Numbered from the stretch's first letter, positions 1 through 6,845 are shown. The stretch is 6,995 nucleotides of DNA from Dysgonomonas sp. (GCA_030151105.1 JASLEN010000114.1:1-6995), one strand, 5' to 3'. Numbers and translations: made by a program. The notes: a model not told the origin generated them from the letters alone.

Positions 1-306
1 GTCACCAACAAAAGAGTGCATAGACCCGAAAGTACCCTTTCCTCTAACTCCTAAATAAGGGTTGAACCATTTTCCTACTTGACCATTTACTGTCACAGTC
101 GGACGACTTCCAAAGAAGCTCGCATGTTGATCTTGATCTCCGAAATAGATATTTGCTCCAGCACCAGCTCCTACGAACCAGTTGTCCCAAAATCCATTTC
201 TCTTAAATGTAGCTTTACGACCTGCTTCAGCGCTAGTTCCGCTCTCTTGAGCTGCCATAGCAATAGTCATAAATGCTAGTACTAAAAGTAAACTTACTTT
301 TTTCAT
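1..306 (-). CDS. OmpA-family outer-membrane beta-barrel protein, N-terminal part (runs off left edge)
   Basis: The first 102 codons are visible, starting at ATG 306-304; the rest lies outside the window. Residues 1-18 or 1-19 form a Sec signal peptide: a K-K n-region, a hydrophobic core, and an A-M-A or M-A-A cleavage site before Q-E-S. The mature part is rich in Gly and aromatic residues and looks like alternating beta-strands (NWFVGAGAGANIYFGD at 42-57, GKWFNPYLGVRG at 78-89). The W-F-x-P-Y-x-G-x-R pattern after a GKW resembles the N-terminal barrel of Porphyromonas gingivalis OmpA-type proteins, from memory of that family. I infer an outer-membrane porin or structural protein; whether a C-terminal peptidoglycan-binding OmpA domain follows cannot be seen. 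It starts 31 nt after the fcl stop, so it may be read through from gmd-fcl. I see no good promoter of its own in the gap and no strong Shine-Dalgarno, only an A-rich leader (AAAAAGAATGATT). Confidence 0.8.
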   Translation of the reverse strand, partial: MKKVSLLLVLAFMTIAMAAQESGTSAEAGRKATFKRNGFWDNWFVGAGAGANIYFGDQDQHASFFGSRPTVTVNGQVGKWFNPYLGVRGKGTFGSMHSFVGD

Positions 307-316
307 AATCATTCTT

Positions 317-332
317 TTTAATTATAATTAAA
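317..332. repeat. Perfect 16-bp A/T palindrome in the fcl-ompA gap
   Basis: The sequence TTTAATTATAATTAAA is its own reverse complement and fills half of the 31-nt gap between the fcl stop and the ompA start. It could be an operator or a weak hairpin in the leader of the outer-membrane protein mRNA. It has no G or C, however, and in DNA this AT-rich such palindromes arise by chance. The sequence is certain; a function is not. Confidence 0.3.
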
Positions 333-337
333 CACAA

Positions 338-1438
338 TTATTTTCTAATATTTTTATTGTACCATACATACATACGGTCAATTCCTTCTTCAATCTCTAT
401 TTGGTGTTTCCACCCTAACTCATGTAACTTAGATACATCAGTCAATTTTCTCATTGTACCATCTGGCTTACTTGTATTAAACCAAAGATTTCCAGTAAAG
501 CCAACTTTAACTTTAATCAGATCTGCAACATCTTTTATAGATATTTCAGTACCTGTTCCTACATTTATATGAGTATTTCTGATTTCTTCCCTTTCTATAA
601 CATCTGTTAAGTTAGAAAAGTTTATATTTTCCATAATAAATATAGTAGCATCTGCCATCTCTTCGCTCCAAAGAAATTCTCGCATAGGACTACCTGATCC
701 CCAAATCTCTACCCTAACTACATCTCCATCTTTAGAAATACCGTATTTAGCTAAAACGTCTAAGATCTCGCTATCCGATGCAGAACCATCAATACCTTCA
801 ATCGGTCTAGTATTCAAGTCCAATCGAATACCACTCCAATTCTTGTCTTCTAAGCATTTACCTAAATGAATCTTGCGAATCATCGCAGGAAGAACGTGTG
901 ATGTCTCTAAATTAAAGTTATCATTTGGGCCATACAAATTTGTTGGCATAACAGCTATAAAATTCGTATTATATTGTAGATTATAGCTTTCACACATTTT
1001 TATGCCTGCAATCTTTGCTATTGCGTAAGGCTCATTCGTATATTCCAATGGCGATGTCAATAAACAATCTTCGGGCATTGGTTGCGGTGCTTCTTTAGGA
1101 TAAATACATGTACTTCCTAAAAACACTAGTTTCTTCACTTTATTTAAATAAGATTGATGAATCACATTATTCTGAATCATCAAATTCTCATAAATAAATT
1201 GAGCTCTATATGTATTATTTGCAACTATGCCACCTACTTTAGCCGCTGCTAAAATAACGTACTCTGGTTTTTCTTTTTCAAAAAATTCTGCAACAGCTGT
1301 CTGATTGGATAAGTCAAGTTCACTATGTGTACGAAGAACAAAATTATGATATCCTTTTGCCTCCATACCCTTTAGGATTGCCGATCCTACCAAGCCTCTA
1401 TGCCCAGCGATATATATCTTTGCGTCTTTGCTAATCAC
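338..1438 (-). CDS. fcl: GDP-L-fucose synthase (GDP-4-keto-6-deoxymannose epimerase/reductase)
   Basis: This cytosolic NADPH-dependent enzyme does the second step from GDP-mannose to GDP-L-fucose: 3,5-epimerisation, then 4-keto reduction. It is 366 aa, an extended SDR with the Rossmann glycine motif AGHRGLVGS at 11-19. The catalytic triad is S109, Y138 and K142. C111 and H181 match the two acid/base residues known from the E. coli enzyme (C109, H179, offset 2). WGSGSPMREFL at 246-256 and PDGTMRKL at 325-332 are further family signatures. It is about 45 residues longer than the 321-aa E. coli protein; the extra length lies around 197-243, as I recall for Bacteroidales homologues. The start is GTG at 1438-1436: there is no in-frame ATG nearby, and the glycine motif sits at the expected distance. 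It begins 8 nt after the gmd stop, so the two are almost certainly cotranscribed and probably translationally coupled. It is intact. The alternative symbol is wcaG. Confidence 0.96.
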   Translation of the reverse strand: MISKDAKIYIAGHRGLVGSAILKGMEAKGYHNFVLRTHSELDLSNQTAVAEFFEKEKPEYVILAAAKVGGIVANNTYRAQFIYENLMIQNNVIHQSYLNKVKKLVFLGSTCIYPKEAPQPMPEDCLLTSPLEYTNEPYAIAKIAGIKMCESYNLQYNTNFIAVMPTNLYGPNDNFNLETSHVLPAMIRKIHLGKCLEDKNWSGIRLDLNTRPIEGIDGSASDSEILDVLAKYGISKDGDVVRVEIWGSGSPMREFLWSEEMADATIFIMENINFSNLTDVIEREEIRNTHINVGTGTEISIKDVADLIKVKVGFTGNLWFNTSKPDGTMRKLTDVSKLHELGWKHQIEIEEGIDRMYVWYNKNIRK

Positions 1439-1446
1439 GATCTATT

Positions 1447-2601
1447 TTACTCAAAGTAATTTAGAATTTTATATCCACCTTGACGCAAATACTCCTCTTT
1501 CTTCATAAGAGTCACGTCACTAGACATCATATCTTCACAAAGCGCTTTTAAATCGTATTTTGGAGACCATCCAAGTTTTTCTTTTGCTTTGGTATTATCT
1601 CCGATCAAAAGCTCAACTTCTGTCGGCCTATAATACTGAGGATCAACCCCTACAACTATTTGACCAACTCTACTTTTAATTCCTGTAAGATATTCTTCTC
1701 CTACAGCTATAGTAAAGACGTTATCATCGACTGAAATGATACGTCCAATTTCATTTTCTTCTTCCCCTTCAAATTCTACAGTAATTCCAACTTCATTGAA
1801 AGACATTTTAATAAAGTCCCTTATTGTTGTTGTAACGCCTGTAGATATTACATAATCATCAGATTTATCTTGTTGTAAGATTAAATACATAGCCTCAACA
1901 TAGTCTTTGGCATGTCCCCAATCTCTTTTACTTGACAAATTTCCCATGAAGACTTTATCTTGAAGCCCTAACGCTATTCTAGAGGCAGCTCGAGTAACTT
2001 TTCTTGTTACAAATGTCTCTCCTCTATATGGCGATTCATGGTTGAAAAGAATACCATTACTAGCATGCATTCCGTAAGCCTCACGATAGTTTACTGTAAT
2101 CCAGTAAGCATATAATTTAGCTACTGCATATGGACTACGTGGATAGAATGGTGTTGTTTCCTTTTGCGGAATTTCTTGCACAAGTCCATATAACTCCGAA
2201 GTTGATGCTTGATAAATCCTCGTTTTATCTATTAGTTTCAACAATCTAACAGCTTCTAAGACTCTCAACGTTCCAAGACCATCTGCATTAGCCGTATATT
2301 CTGGAGTATCAAAACTCACTTTTACGTGGCTCATAGCAGCAAGATTATAAATCTCATCGGGTTGAATTTGTCCAATCAAATTTGTAAGATTCATGCTATC
2401 AGTCATGTCTCCATAATGAAGTATCAAATTTCGATCTTCAACATGAGGCGCTTGGTACAGGTGATCGATGCGATCTGTATTAAAAAGAGATGATCTCCTT
2501 TTAATTCCATGAACTTCATATCCTTTTTTGACAAGAAACTCTGCCAAATATGCACCATCTTGTCCTGTAATCCCAGTTACCAATGCAACTTTCTTACTCA
2601 T
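1447..2601 (-). CDS. gmd: GDP-mannose 4,6-dehydratase
   Basis: This catalyses the first committed step to GDP-L-fucose: NADP-dependent conversion of GDP-D-mannose to GDP-4-keto-6-deoxy-D-mannose in the cytosol. The 384-aa protein is close to the family's usual length (E. coli about 373). The N-terminus carries the extended-SDR nucleotide motif GITGQDGAYL at 10-19 and the NADP-binding segment RRSSLFNTDRID at 35-46. The catalytic set is T134, E136 (in QASTSELYG, 131-139), Y158 and K162 (SPYAVAK, 156-162). FNHESPYRGETFVTRK (186-201) and KRDWGHAKDYVEAM (225-238) are typical substrate-binding and oligomer-interface blocks, and PQYYRPTEVELLIGD (321-335) is the usual C-terminal signature. The ATG start at 2601 is supported by an AGGAG seven bases upstream and by the position of the glycine motif. 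It is first in the gmd-fcl unit and has a good Bacteroidota promoter upstream. The intermediate could also serve GDP-rhamnose-type sugars, but the adjacent fcl argues for fucose. Confidence 0.97.
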   Translation of the reverse strand: MSKKVALVTGITGQDGAYLAEFLVKKGYEVHGIKRRSSLFNTDRIDHLYQAPHVEDRNLILHYGDMTDSMNLTNLIGQIQPDEIYNLAAMSHVKVSFDTPEYTANADGLGTLRVLEAVRLLKLIDKTRIYQASTSELYGLVQEIPQKETTPFYPRSPYAVAKLYAYWITVNYREAYGMHASNGILFNHESPYRGETFVTRKVTRAASRIALGLQDKVFMGNLSSKRDWGHAKDYVEAMYLILQQDKSDDYVISTGVTTTIRDFIKMSFNEVGITVEFEGEEENEIGRIISVDDNVFTIAVGEEYLTGIKSRVGQIVVGVDPQYYRPTEVELLIGDNTKAKEKLGWSPKYDLKALCEDMMSSDVTLMKKEEYLRQGGYKILNYFE

Positions 2602-2608
2602 TAGTTGT

Positions 2609-2613
2609 CTCCT
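2609..2613 (-). promoter_or_regulatory. Shine-Dalgarno of gmd
   Basis: On the minus strand AGGAG lies 7 nt before the gmd ATG, an ideal position. None of the other genes in this window has a comparable Shine-Dalgarno, which fits the usual scarcity of such sites in Bacteroidota and suggests relatively efficient initiation on gmd. Confidence 0.6.
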
Positions 2614-2683
2614 ATTATAAAAACTTGTAAAGTCTTAGCTTGTTTATTATTGTTGTATTTTTCTATTACTTATTTCTGTCAAA

Positions 2684-2704
2684 GTCCTTCGATTCTGAAG
2701 GTAC
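2684..2704 (-). other. Small hairpin in the gmd 5' leader
   Basis: On the minus strand CCTTC and GAAGG pair around a 6-nt loop (AGAATC), and two further base pairs (GT with AC) add on across a single bulged A. With the promoter at 2725-2754 the hairpin would fall about 15-30 nt into the transcript, leaving a leader of roughly 115 nt before gmd. It is followed by ACUUUGAC rather than a U-run, so it is not a terminator. It may protect the 5' end of the mRNA, but a stem this short could be chance. Confidence 0.3.
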
Positions 2705-2724
2705 AATACGAACAGAACTAAACA

Positions 2725-2754
2725 CAAAGATATGTTTTTTTTAACGAATACAAA
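2725..2754 (-). promoter_or_regulatory. Bacteroidota-type promoter for gmd-fcl
   Basis: On the minus strand TTTG (2754-2751) is followed by an 18-nt spacer and TATCTTTG (2732-2725). This matches the Bacteroidota primary-sigma consensus TTTG or TTG, 17-23 nt, TAnnTTTG, with every conserved base present. It lies between the stop of the upstream TlpA-like gene (2793) and gmd (2601), on the right strand. The expected start of transcription is near 2716-2719, giving a leader of about 115 nt. The unit it drives is gmd-fcl and possibly the outer-membrane gene beyond. The promoter match is what the sequence shows; activity is inferred. Confidence 0.7.
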
Positions 2755-2792
2755 TATTCCATCCATAAAAAATAACGTTTCAGCACAAAAAC

Positions 2793-3983
2793 TCACTCAG
2801 AAGCACTTACAATGTACTTTTCTACATCTGAAACTAAAGCAAAACGTTTCAGAATAATGTTCTTATCATCAATCAGAAAAAATGTAGGCGTACCACTAAT
2901 ACCATAATTCTGATAATTAACTCCTGCAAAACCTTTCAAATCGCATAACTTATCTTTCCATAAGAAAGTCTTACTTTCTGCATCAAATGCTCGTTGATCC
3001 AAAGCTCCTGATAAGGAAACAATGCGAACATCATGACTCTCAAAAAAACTATACCTTGCAATCAGTTGATTCAATTGAATATGACAATTGTCGCAACCTG
3101 GCTGATGAAAGACCAACAGCGTATATTTTCTATTGGCATTTTCAATTGCTGGATTCAACCCCTTAATTTCGGGAGCAGGATTTCCACGCATGACTTTGAT
3201 CATCTCAAAAGCGTCATAGATAGGACCTTGCGGATACTCTATTCTATTTAGATTTTTCACATGAGGTATCACAATGTCAAAAGCATCATCCATGCCATAT
3301 TGATTGAGTATCATAATAACGTCTTCCACCAACGCAACAAACACTTTATCAGTCTTTGTTTTATCTATCAACCGAATAACATCATTAGCAAAACCCTCTT
3401 CACCTGCAGATAATCGCAATAGTCCATCAATCGCAAAAAACCAAAATCGGCTATAATACAATTTATCAACATCTACATTATTCAAAATAGCCAACTTAGC
3501 ATTCGTTTGATCAAAAAGCGAAGCTCCACCCTGTGCCCCAATGACCTTAGAAAGTTGAACCATAGTATTCAGTGTTTTAACGTAGGACTGAACATAAGTA
3601 TCCTTATTTTCACCGCTTAACACTTCTGACTGCTTATTGTAGAACAAATCATTCTCCGATGATCCATCAAATTTTAACTTTCCCTCCTTCTTCATTTCGA
3701 AGTTGAAAGGCACACCATGCAATATTAAGTCAATGGGTCTTGAGTCTTTCTTATTGAAAGCCAATGAACTCATCACAGACACTTCTTTGTATTTCTCAGG
3801 CACAACAAATCGACCTGCGCCCAACATAGTTACACGTCCTCTTGCAATAGTATCTATTTTGATCCCATTATATACAGCTACCGAAAATTCTTCGTTAGCA
3901 TATTCAGGTACTGTAAAGTCTATCGTCTGTGCATTTACGGCTAACGCATACACACCAAGAACAAACAGCATTAATCTTTTCAT
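2793..3983 (-). CDS. Secreted TlpA-like thioredoxin-fold protein with N-terminal accessory domain
   Basis: This is probably a periplasmic thiol-disulfide protein anchored to no membrane. I chose the ATG at 3983 (396 aa) because the protein then begins with a standard signal peptide, MKRLMLFVLGVYALAVNA, cleaved before QTIDF. An in-frame ATG at 3992 would add only MYC. Residues about 20-110 look like a beta-rich domain such as those preceding TlpA domains in Bacteroidota, about 110-265 are mainly helical, and about 268 to the end is a thioredoxin fold. The active site is C297-D-N-C300 inside FHQPGCDNCH, and the cis-proline is P366 in GISGTPTFFLID. Many TlpA/ResA proteins have W-C-x-P-C; here the preceding residue is Gly and the inner proline is missing, so redox potential may differ. 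A further cysteine is in KDKLCDLKG. It lies 14 nt after the cls stop, without a recognisable promoter or Shine-Dalgarno, so it is likely cotranscribed with cls. The specific substrate is unknown. Confidence 0.75.
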   Translation of the reverse strand: MKRLMLFVLGVYALAVNAQTIDFTVPEYANEEFSVAVYNGIKIDTIARGRVTMLGAGRFVVPEKYKEVSVMSSLAFNKKDSRPIDLILHGVPFNFEMKKEGKLKFDGSSENDLFYNKQSEVLSGENKDTYVQSYVKTLNTMVQLSKVIGAQGGASLFDQTNAKLAILNNVDVDKLYYSRFWFFAIDGLLRLSAGEEGFANDVIRLIDKTKTDKVFVALVEDVIMILNQYGMDDAFDIVIPHVKNLNRIEYPQGPIYDAFEMIKVMRGNPAPEIKGLNPAIENANRKYTLLVFHQPGCDNCHIQLNQLIARYSFFESHDVRIVSLSGALDQRAFDAESKTFLWKDKLCDLKGFAGVNYQNYGISGTPTFFLIDDKNIILKRFALVSDVEKYIVSASE

Positions 3984-3997
3984 ACAATACATAATTA

Positions 3998-5416
3998 TTA
4001 TAGTAACGGAGAAAAAAGACGCATCACCGATTCATTGAATCTTGTTTGTCTTCCACGTTTCTCCCACTCTTCTACTTTTATTTTAGTCGAATTTTTGACA
4101 TCATTAAAGAAAATCTCTCTTGCCACTTTATTTATCGCTTTGTCGTAAATAAAGGCATTGATTTCAAAATTATGTTCAAAACTTCGGATATCCATATTTG
4201 CCGAACCAGTTATCACCAAATCATCATCGATAATAATCAACTTTGAATGTAAAAAACCAATATCGAACAAAAACACATCCCCCCCTGCATCCAAAACTTC
4301 CGTCAAAAATGACATAGAAGCCACATGCACAAATGTGGTATCTGATTTCTTAGGAACCATCAACTTCACATCCACTCCACGCATTGCAGCCATCTGAATA
4401 GCAAGCACCATCGCATCTGTGGGAATAAAGTAAGGAGTTTGAATGAAAACACTTTTTTCGGCAATGCTTATAGCTTGTATTATACCATTATGTATCATCT
4501 TAAACTGCCCCACAGGTCCGCTTGTGACTAACTGCAAGTGACAATTTCCTTTTGGCTCTAGCTTTGGGTAATATTTCATATCACTCAGCAATTCCCCTCT
4601 CGAAGAATACCAATCTATCAGAAAATCCGTTTGCAGTGCTGCTACAGCCAAGCCCTCTATTTTGATGTGACTATCTCGCCAAACACCAAACCCAACACCA
4701 TCCACATAACGATCGGCAACGTTCATACCTCCCATGAAGCCGATACGACCATCAACGACCACAACCTTTCTGTGATTACGGTAGTTAACCCTACTGGTCA
4801 ACCATCTAAATTTCACCTTCAAGAAAGATTGCACCTCGACTCCATGCGCTTCCAGATCATCGAAAAATTTACGTTTCACCTTCCAAGAGCCTACATCATC
4901 ATAAATCAGACGAACCTCTAGCCCCTCTTGTGCTTTTTGCTTCAAGAGTGCAGCTAAGCCTGAGCCCAGCTTGTCGTCCATAAAAATATAGTACTGAATA
5001 TGGATGGTTTCTTGTGCATTTTGAATAGCATCAAACAATGCATCAAACTTCTCTTGGCCTGTTTTATAAAAAAGGACATCACTTCCTCCATAAAGTGAAG
5101 TATATTCTTCGGAATTGAGCAATGTAATCAGCCCCTCATATTTCTGAGGAACCACCACACCTTCTTCCTTATAATGTACACCTTGAGTCTTTCTTAACTT
5201 CTTGTGCGTTTTATGAGAGATCAATCGTTTTTTACGATTATCTTCTCCAAAGAAATAATAAAAGAATAATCCAACTAGAGGCAACAGCAATAGAATGAGC
5301 ACCCATGAAATTGTTTTCACAGGATTCCTATTTTCAGAAATGACTATAATCATAGTCCCTAGTGCAGTAACACCATAGAGTATCTGAAATAGTAATATTG
5401 CGTCATCTCCAGACAT
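3998..5416 (-). CDS. cls: Cardiolipin synthase (phospholipase D superfamily)
   Basis: This membrane enzyme joins two phosphatidylglycerols to give cardiolipin and glycerol; some family members use phosphatidylethanolamine. The 472 aa match the usual length (about 480). Two transmembrane helices at about 5-26 and 36-57 form the PLDc_N anchor and are followed by a basic stretch (RKKRLISHKTHKKLRK, 61-76). Two HKD motifs are intact. The first has H215, K217 and D222, followed by GFMGGMN. The second has H390, K392 and D397, followed by ITGSANMDIRS. Both are needed for the phosphatidyl-enzyme intermediate. NYRNHRK and FIQTPYFIPTD (324-334) are typical of bacterial Cls. The start ATG at 5416 puts the first helix at the N-terminus and leaves a 57-nt gap to the upstream DUF2809 gene, which holds a weak promoter-like sequence. 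Two consecutive TAA stops (4000-3995) end the gene just before the TlpA-like start. Confidence 0.95.
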   Translation of the reverse strand: MSGDDAILLFQILYGVTALGTMIIVISENRNPVKTISWVLILLLLPLVGLFFYYFFGEDNRKKRLISHKTHKKLRKTQGVHYKEEGVVVPQKYEGLITLLNSEEYTSLYGGSDVLFYKTGQEKFDALFDAIQNAQETIHIQYYIFMDDKLGSGLAALLKQKAQEGLEVRLIYDDVGSWKVKRKFFDDLEAHGVEVQSFLKVKFRWLTSRVNYRNHRKVVVVDGRIGFMGGMNVADRYVDGVGFGVWRDSHIKIEGLAVAALQTDFLIDWYSSRGELLSDMKYYPKLEPKGNCHLQLVTSGPVGQFKMIHNGIIQAISIAEKSVFIQTPYFIPTDAMVLAIQMAAMRGVDVKLMVPKKSDTTFVHVASMSFLTEVLDAGGDVFLFDIGFLHSKLIIIDDDLVITGSANMDIRSFEHNFEINAFIYDKAINKVAREIFFNDVKNSTKIKVEEWEKRGRQTRFNESVMRLFSPLL

Positions 5417-5424
5417 TTACCAGA

Positions 5425-5460
5425 TTATTTTATATTTAAATTTAGCAAAAAAACTACTTT
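5425..5460 (-). promoter_or_regulatory. Weak promoter-like sequence upstream of cls
   Basis: In the 57-nt gap between the DUF2809 stop and cls, the minus strand has a TTG, about 20 nt of spacer, then TAAATTTA. The second element matches TAnnTTTG except for its last base. This could give cls its own transcription start, but in so AT-rich a gap a match of this quality is weak, and readthrough from rsgA-DUF2809 remains possible. Confidence 0.22.
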
Positions 5461-5473
5461 ACTACAAGCAAAT

Positions 5474-5857
5474 TCATGTTTTATCTTTCGCTTTCCTAAA
5501 ACTTTCTATCCAATAGCACGTACCCACTCCTAAGGTGTAAGCTATCATATCGCCCCAACTAAAGGATGTTCCAAGTACTACCCTTGCCAACCTATTATCT
5601 TCAAGCCCCAAAAGCTTTACCACATCAAACAACTGAGCAATCTCAACTGCATAAGCTAAGCCTAATACGAATAACAACAGGCAATTAACTTTTGTTTCGA
5701 TAAAAGACTTAAAAAAGTAGTACATCATAATTACGACTAAGTAGTCTCCACCATAAGGTCTTACAATCTTATCATTTACGAAAAGAGCAATAAAAACTTC
5801 AACACAGAAAAGAAGCACAAAAACGACGAACGATTGCCAACGAAACCTCAACTTCAT
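5474..5857 (-). CDS. DUF2809 family small integral membrane protein
   Basis: This is a 127-aa, very hydrophobic protein with four likely transmembrane helices (about 8-27, 38-54, 58-76 and 102-118) and a short basic tail (FRKAKDKT). I recognise the DUF2809 pattern from conserved blocks: RPYGGD at 33-38 after helix 1, YAVEIAQLF at 69-77, and NRLARVVLGTSFSWGD at 88-103 before the last helix. The acidic and basic residues at the membrane borders (E72, R89, D103) are the conserved positions, but no biochemical function is known to me for the family. An ATG at 5881 would overlap rsgA by 20 nt. I prefer the ATG at 5857 because it lies 4 nt after the rsgA stop, has an AGG shortly upstream, and gives a normal K-R-rich N-terminus. 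It is tightly linked to rsgA and probably cotranscribed. A distant relation to VanZ-like proteins is possible but not shown. Confidence 0.8.
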   Translation of the reverse strand: MKLRFRWQSFVVFVLLFCVEVFIALFVNDKIVRPYGGDYLVVIMMYYFFKSFIETKVNCLLLFVLGLAYAVEIAQLFDVVKLLGLEDNRLARVVLGTSFSWGDMIAYTLGVGTCYWIESFRKAKDKT

Positions 5858-5861
5858 AAGC

Positions 5862-6788
5862 CTATCTATATTTGTCGTCATCCTCTTCTTCCATCATATT
5901 AAGGTAGGACGTATATCTACTCTGACTAATACGATGTTCTTCCACAGCCTCCAAAACGGCACAACTAGGCTCGTTGATATGAATACAATTATTAAACCTA
6001 CAGCTTTTAGATTCTTCAAAAATCTCTCTAAAGTAATGAGATAGCTGATCTTTTTGCACGTCAATCATCCCAAATCCTTTGATGCCTGGCGTATCAATAA
6101 TATATCCTCCCGAAGGCACATCTATCATCTCCGAAAAAGTAGTTGTATGCATACCCTTTCCATGATAGTCTGACACAGCCCCTGTTTTGAGTGCAACTCC
6201 TGGAATCAAAGCATTCACTAATGTGGATTTCCCCACACCAGAGTGTCCAGAGAAAAGAGTGACTTTATTTTTCACAAGCTCCCTCAAAGCATCAATACCT
6301 TCTCCTGTCAAAGCTGACACCTTTACACATTGATAGCCAATGTAGTCATATAAATTAATTAAACCATCAACATATTCCAGATCATCCTCATCATAGGAAT
6401 CCACCTTATTGAAAACCAAACAAACAGGAACACGATAAGCCTCTGCCGATGCCAAAAAACGATCTACAAAAGTAGTTGACGTTTCGGGCTCTGCGATTGT
6501 TACAACTAAGAAACAAAGATCAACATTGGCAGCAATGATATGCGACTGCTTAGACAGGTTAGAAGCACGACGAATAATATAGTTCTTACGCTCCTCTATC
6601 TCCATAATCAAGCCTGTGCCATCTTCATTTTTGTCGAAGCGCACCCTGTCGCCCACCGCTATTGGATTAGTAGAACGAAAGCCCTTGAGCCTAAAATTGC
6701 CACGCAACTTACACTCTACATTTTGTCCATCGTCCGCTCTAACATGATACCAGCTTCCTGTATTCTTAATAATCAATCCCTTATTCAT
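5862..6788 (-). CDS. rsgA: Ribosome small subunit-dependent GTPase A
   Basis: RsgA (also YjeQ/EngC) is a GTPase that checks late maturation of the 30S subunit; GTP hydrolysis is stimulated by the subunit and releases it. The 308 aa show the usual order: an N-terminal OB-fold (about 1-68), a circularly permuted GTPase and a C-terminal zinc domain. The motifs run G4 NKVD (127-130), G5 SAL (158-160), G1 GHSGVGKST (181-189), the switch GMHTTT (212-217) and G3 DTPG (232-235), which is the permuted order diagnostic of the family. The zinc knuckle is C263, C268, H270 and C276 (CX4CXHX5C). I place the start at ATG 6788 because MNKGLIIKNTGSWYHV is the normal beginning of the OB-fold. A longer frame from a TTG at 6848 would run through an inverted repeat and adds residues with no family match. 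It follows frr by about 105 nt. Confidence 0.95.
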   Translation of the reverse strand: MNKGLIIKNTGSWYHVRADDGQNVECKLRGNFRLKGFRSTNPIAVGDRVRFDKNEDGTGLIMEIEERKNYIIRRASNLSKQSHIIAANVDLCFLVVTIAEPETSTTFVDRFLASAEAYRVPVCLVFNKVDSYDEDDLEYVDGLINLYDYIGYQCVKVSALTGEGIDALRELVKNKVTLFSGHSGVGKSTLVNALIPGVALKTGAVSDYHGKGMHTTTFSEMIDVPSGGYIIDTPGIKGFGMIDVQKDQLSHYFREIFEESKSCRFNNCIHINEPSCAVLEAVEEHRISQSRYTSYLNMMEEEDDDKYR

Positions 6789-6815
6789 CGGCAAATTTGA
6801 ATTATTTTTTCCTAT

Positions 6816-6845
6816 CAAAATAACAATGCCAATATTCTCTAGCAA
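6816..6845 (-). promoter_or_regulatory. Candidate promoter for rsgA
   Basis: On the minus strand TTG (6845-6843) is followed by a 19-nt spacer and TTATTTTG (6823-6816). The second element matches TAnnTTTG at five of six defined bases. It lies just before the rsgA ATG, with a short leader of about 20 nt. It overlaps the loop and one arm of the inverted repeat at 6826-6865. If real, rsgA is transcribed apart from frr. Confidence 0.35.

Noticed and set aside
79..279. Plus-strand open frame at the left edge
   Set aside because: The minus strand here encodes a signal peptide and an OmpA-type barrel, so this is a shadow frame.
367..398. TTGACC and TACAAT on the minus strand at the 3' end of fcl, resembling a sigma-70 promoter for the outer-membrane gene
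   Set aside because: The spacer is only about 14 nt, and Bacteroidota do not use the enterobacterial consensus. No TAnnTTTG with a correctly placed TTG was found there.
2684..2704. Reading the CCTTC/GAAGG hairpin as a terminator of the upstream operon
   Set aside because: No U-run follows it on either strand, and it lies downstream of the gmd promoter, so it belongs to the gmd leader if it matters at all.
2755..2792. Terminator after the TlpA-like gene
   Set aside because: There is a T-rich run (AACGTTATTTTTT on the minus strand) but no stem of useful length before it, so I cannot support an intrinsic terminator.
3703..4038. Plus-strand open frame of 111 codons opposite the TlpA-like gene and the cls 3' end
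   Set aside because: It lies antisense to a well-supported gene with a signal peptide and thioredoxin motifs, has no recognisable domain, and spans a gene junction on the other strand.
4631..4921. Plus-strand open frame of 96 codons opposite cls
   Set aside because: It is fully antisense to the region encoding the first HKD motif of cardiolipin synthase; its composition is that of a frame shadow and no family is recognisable.
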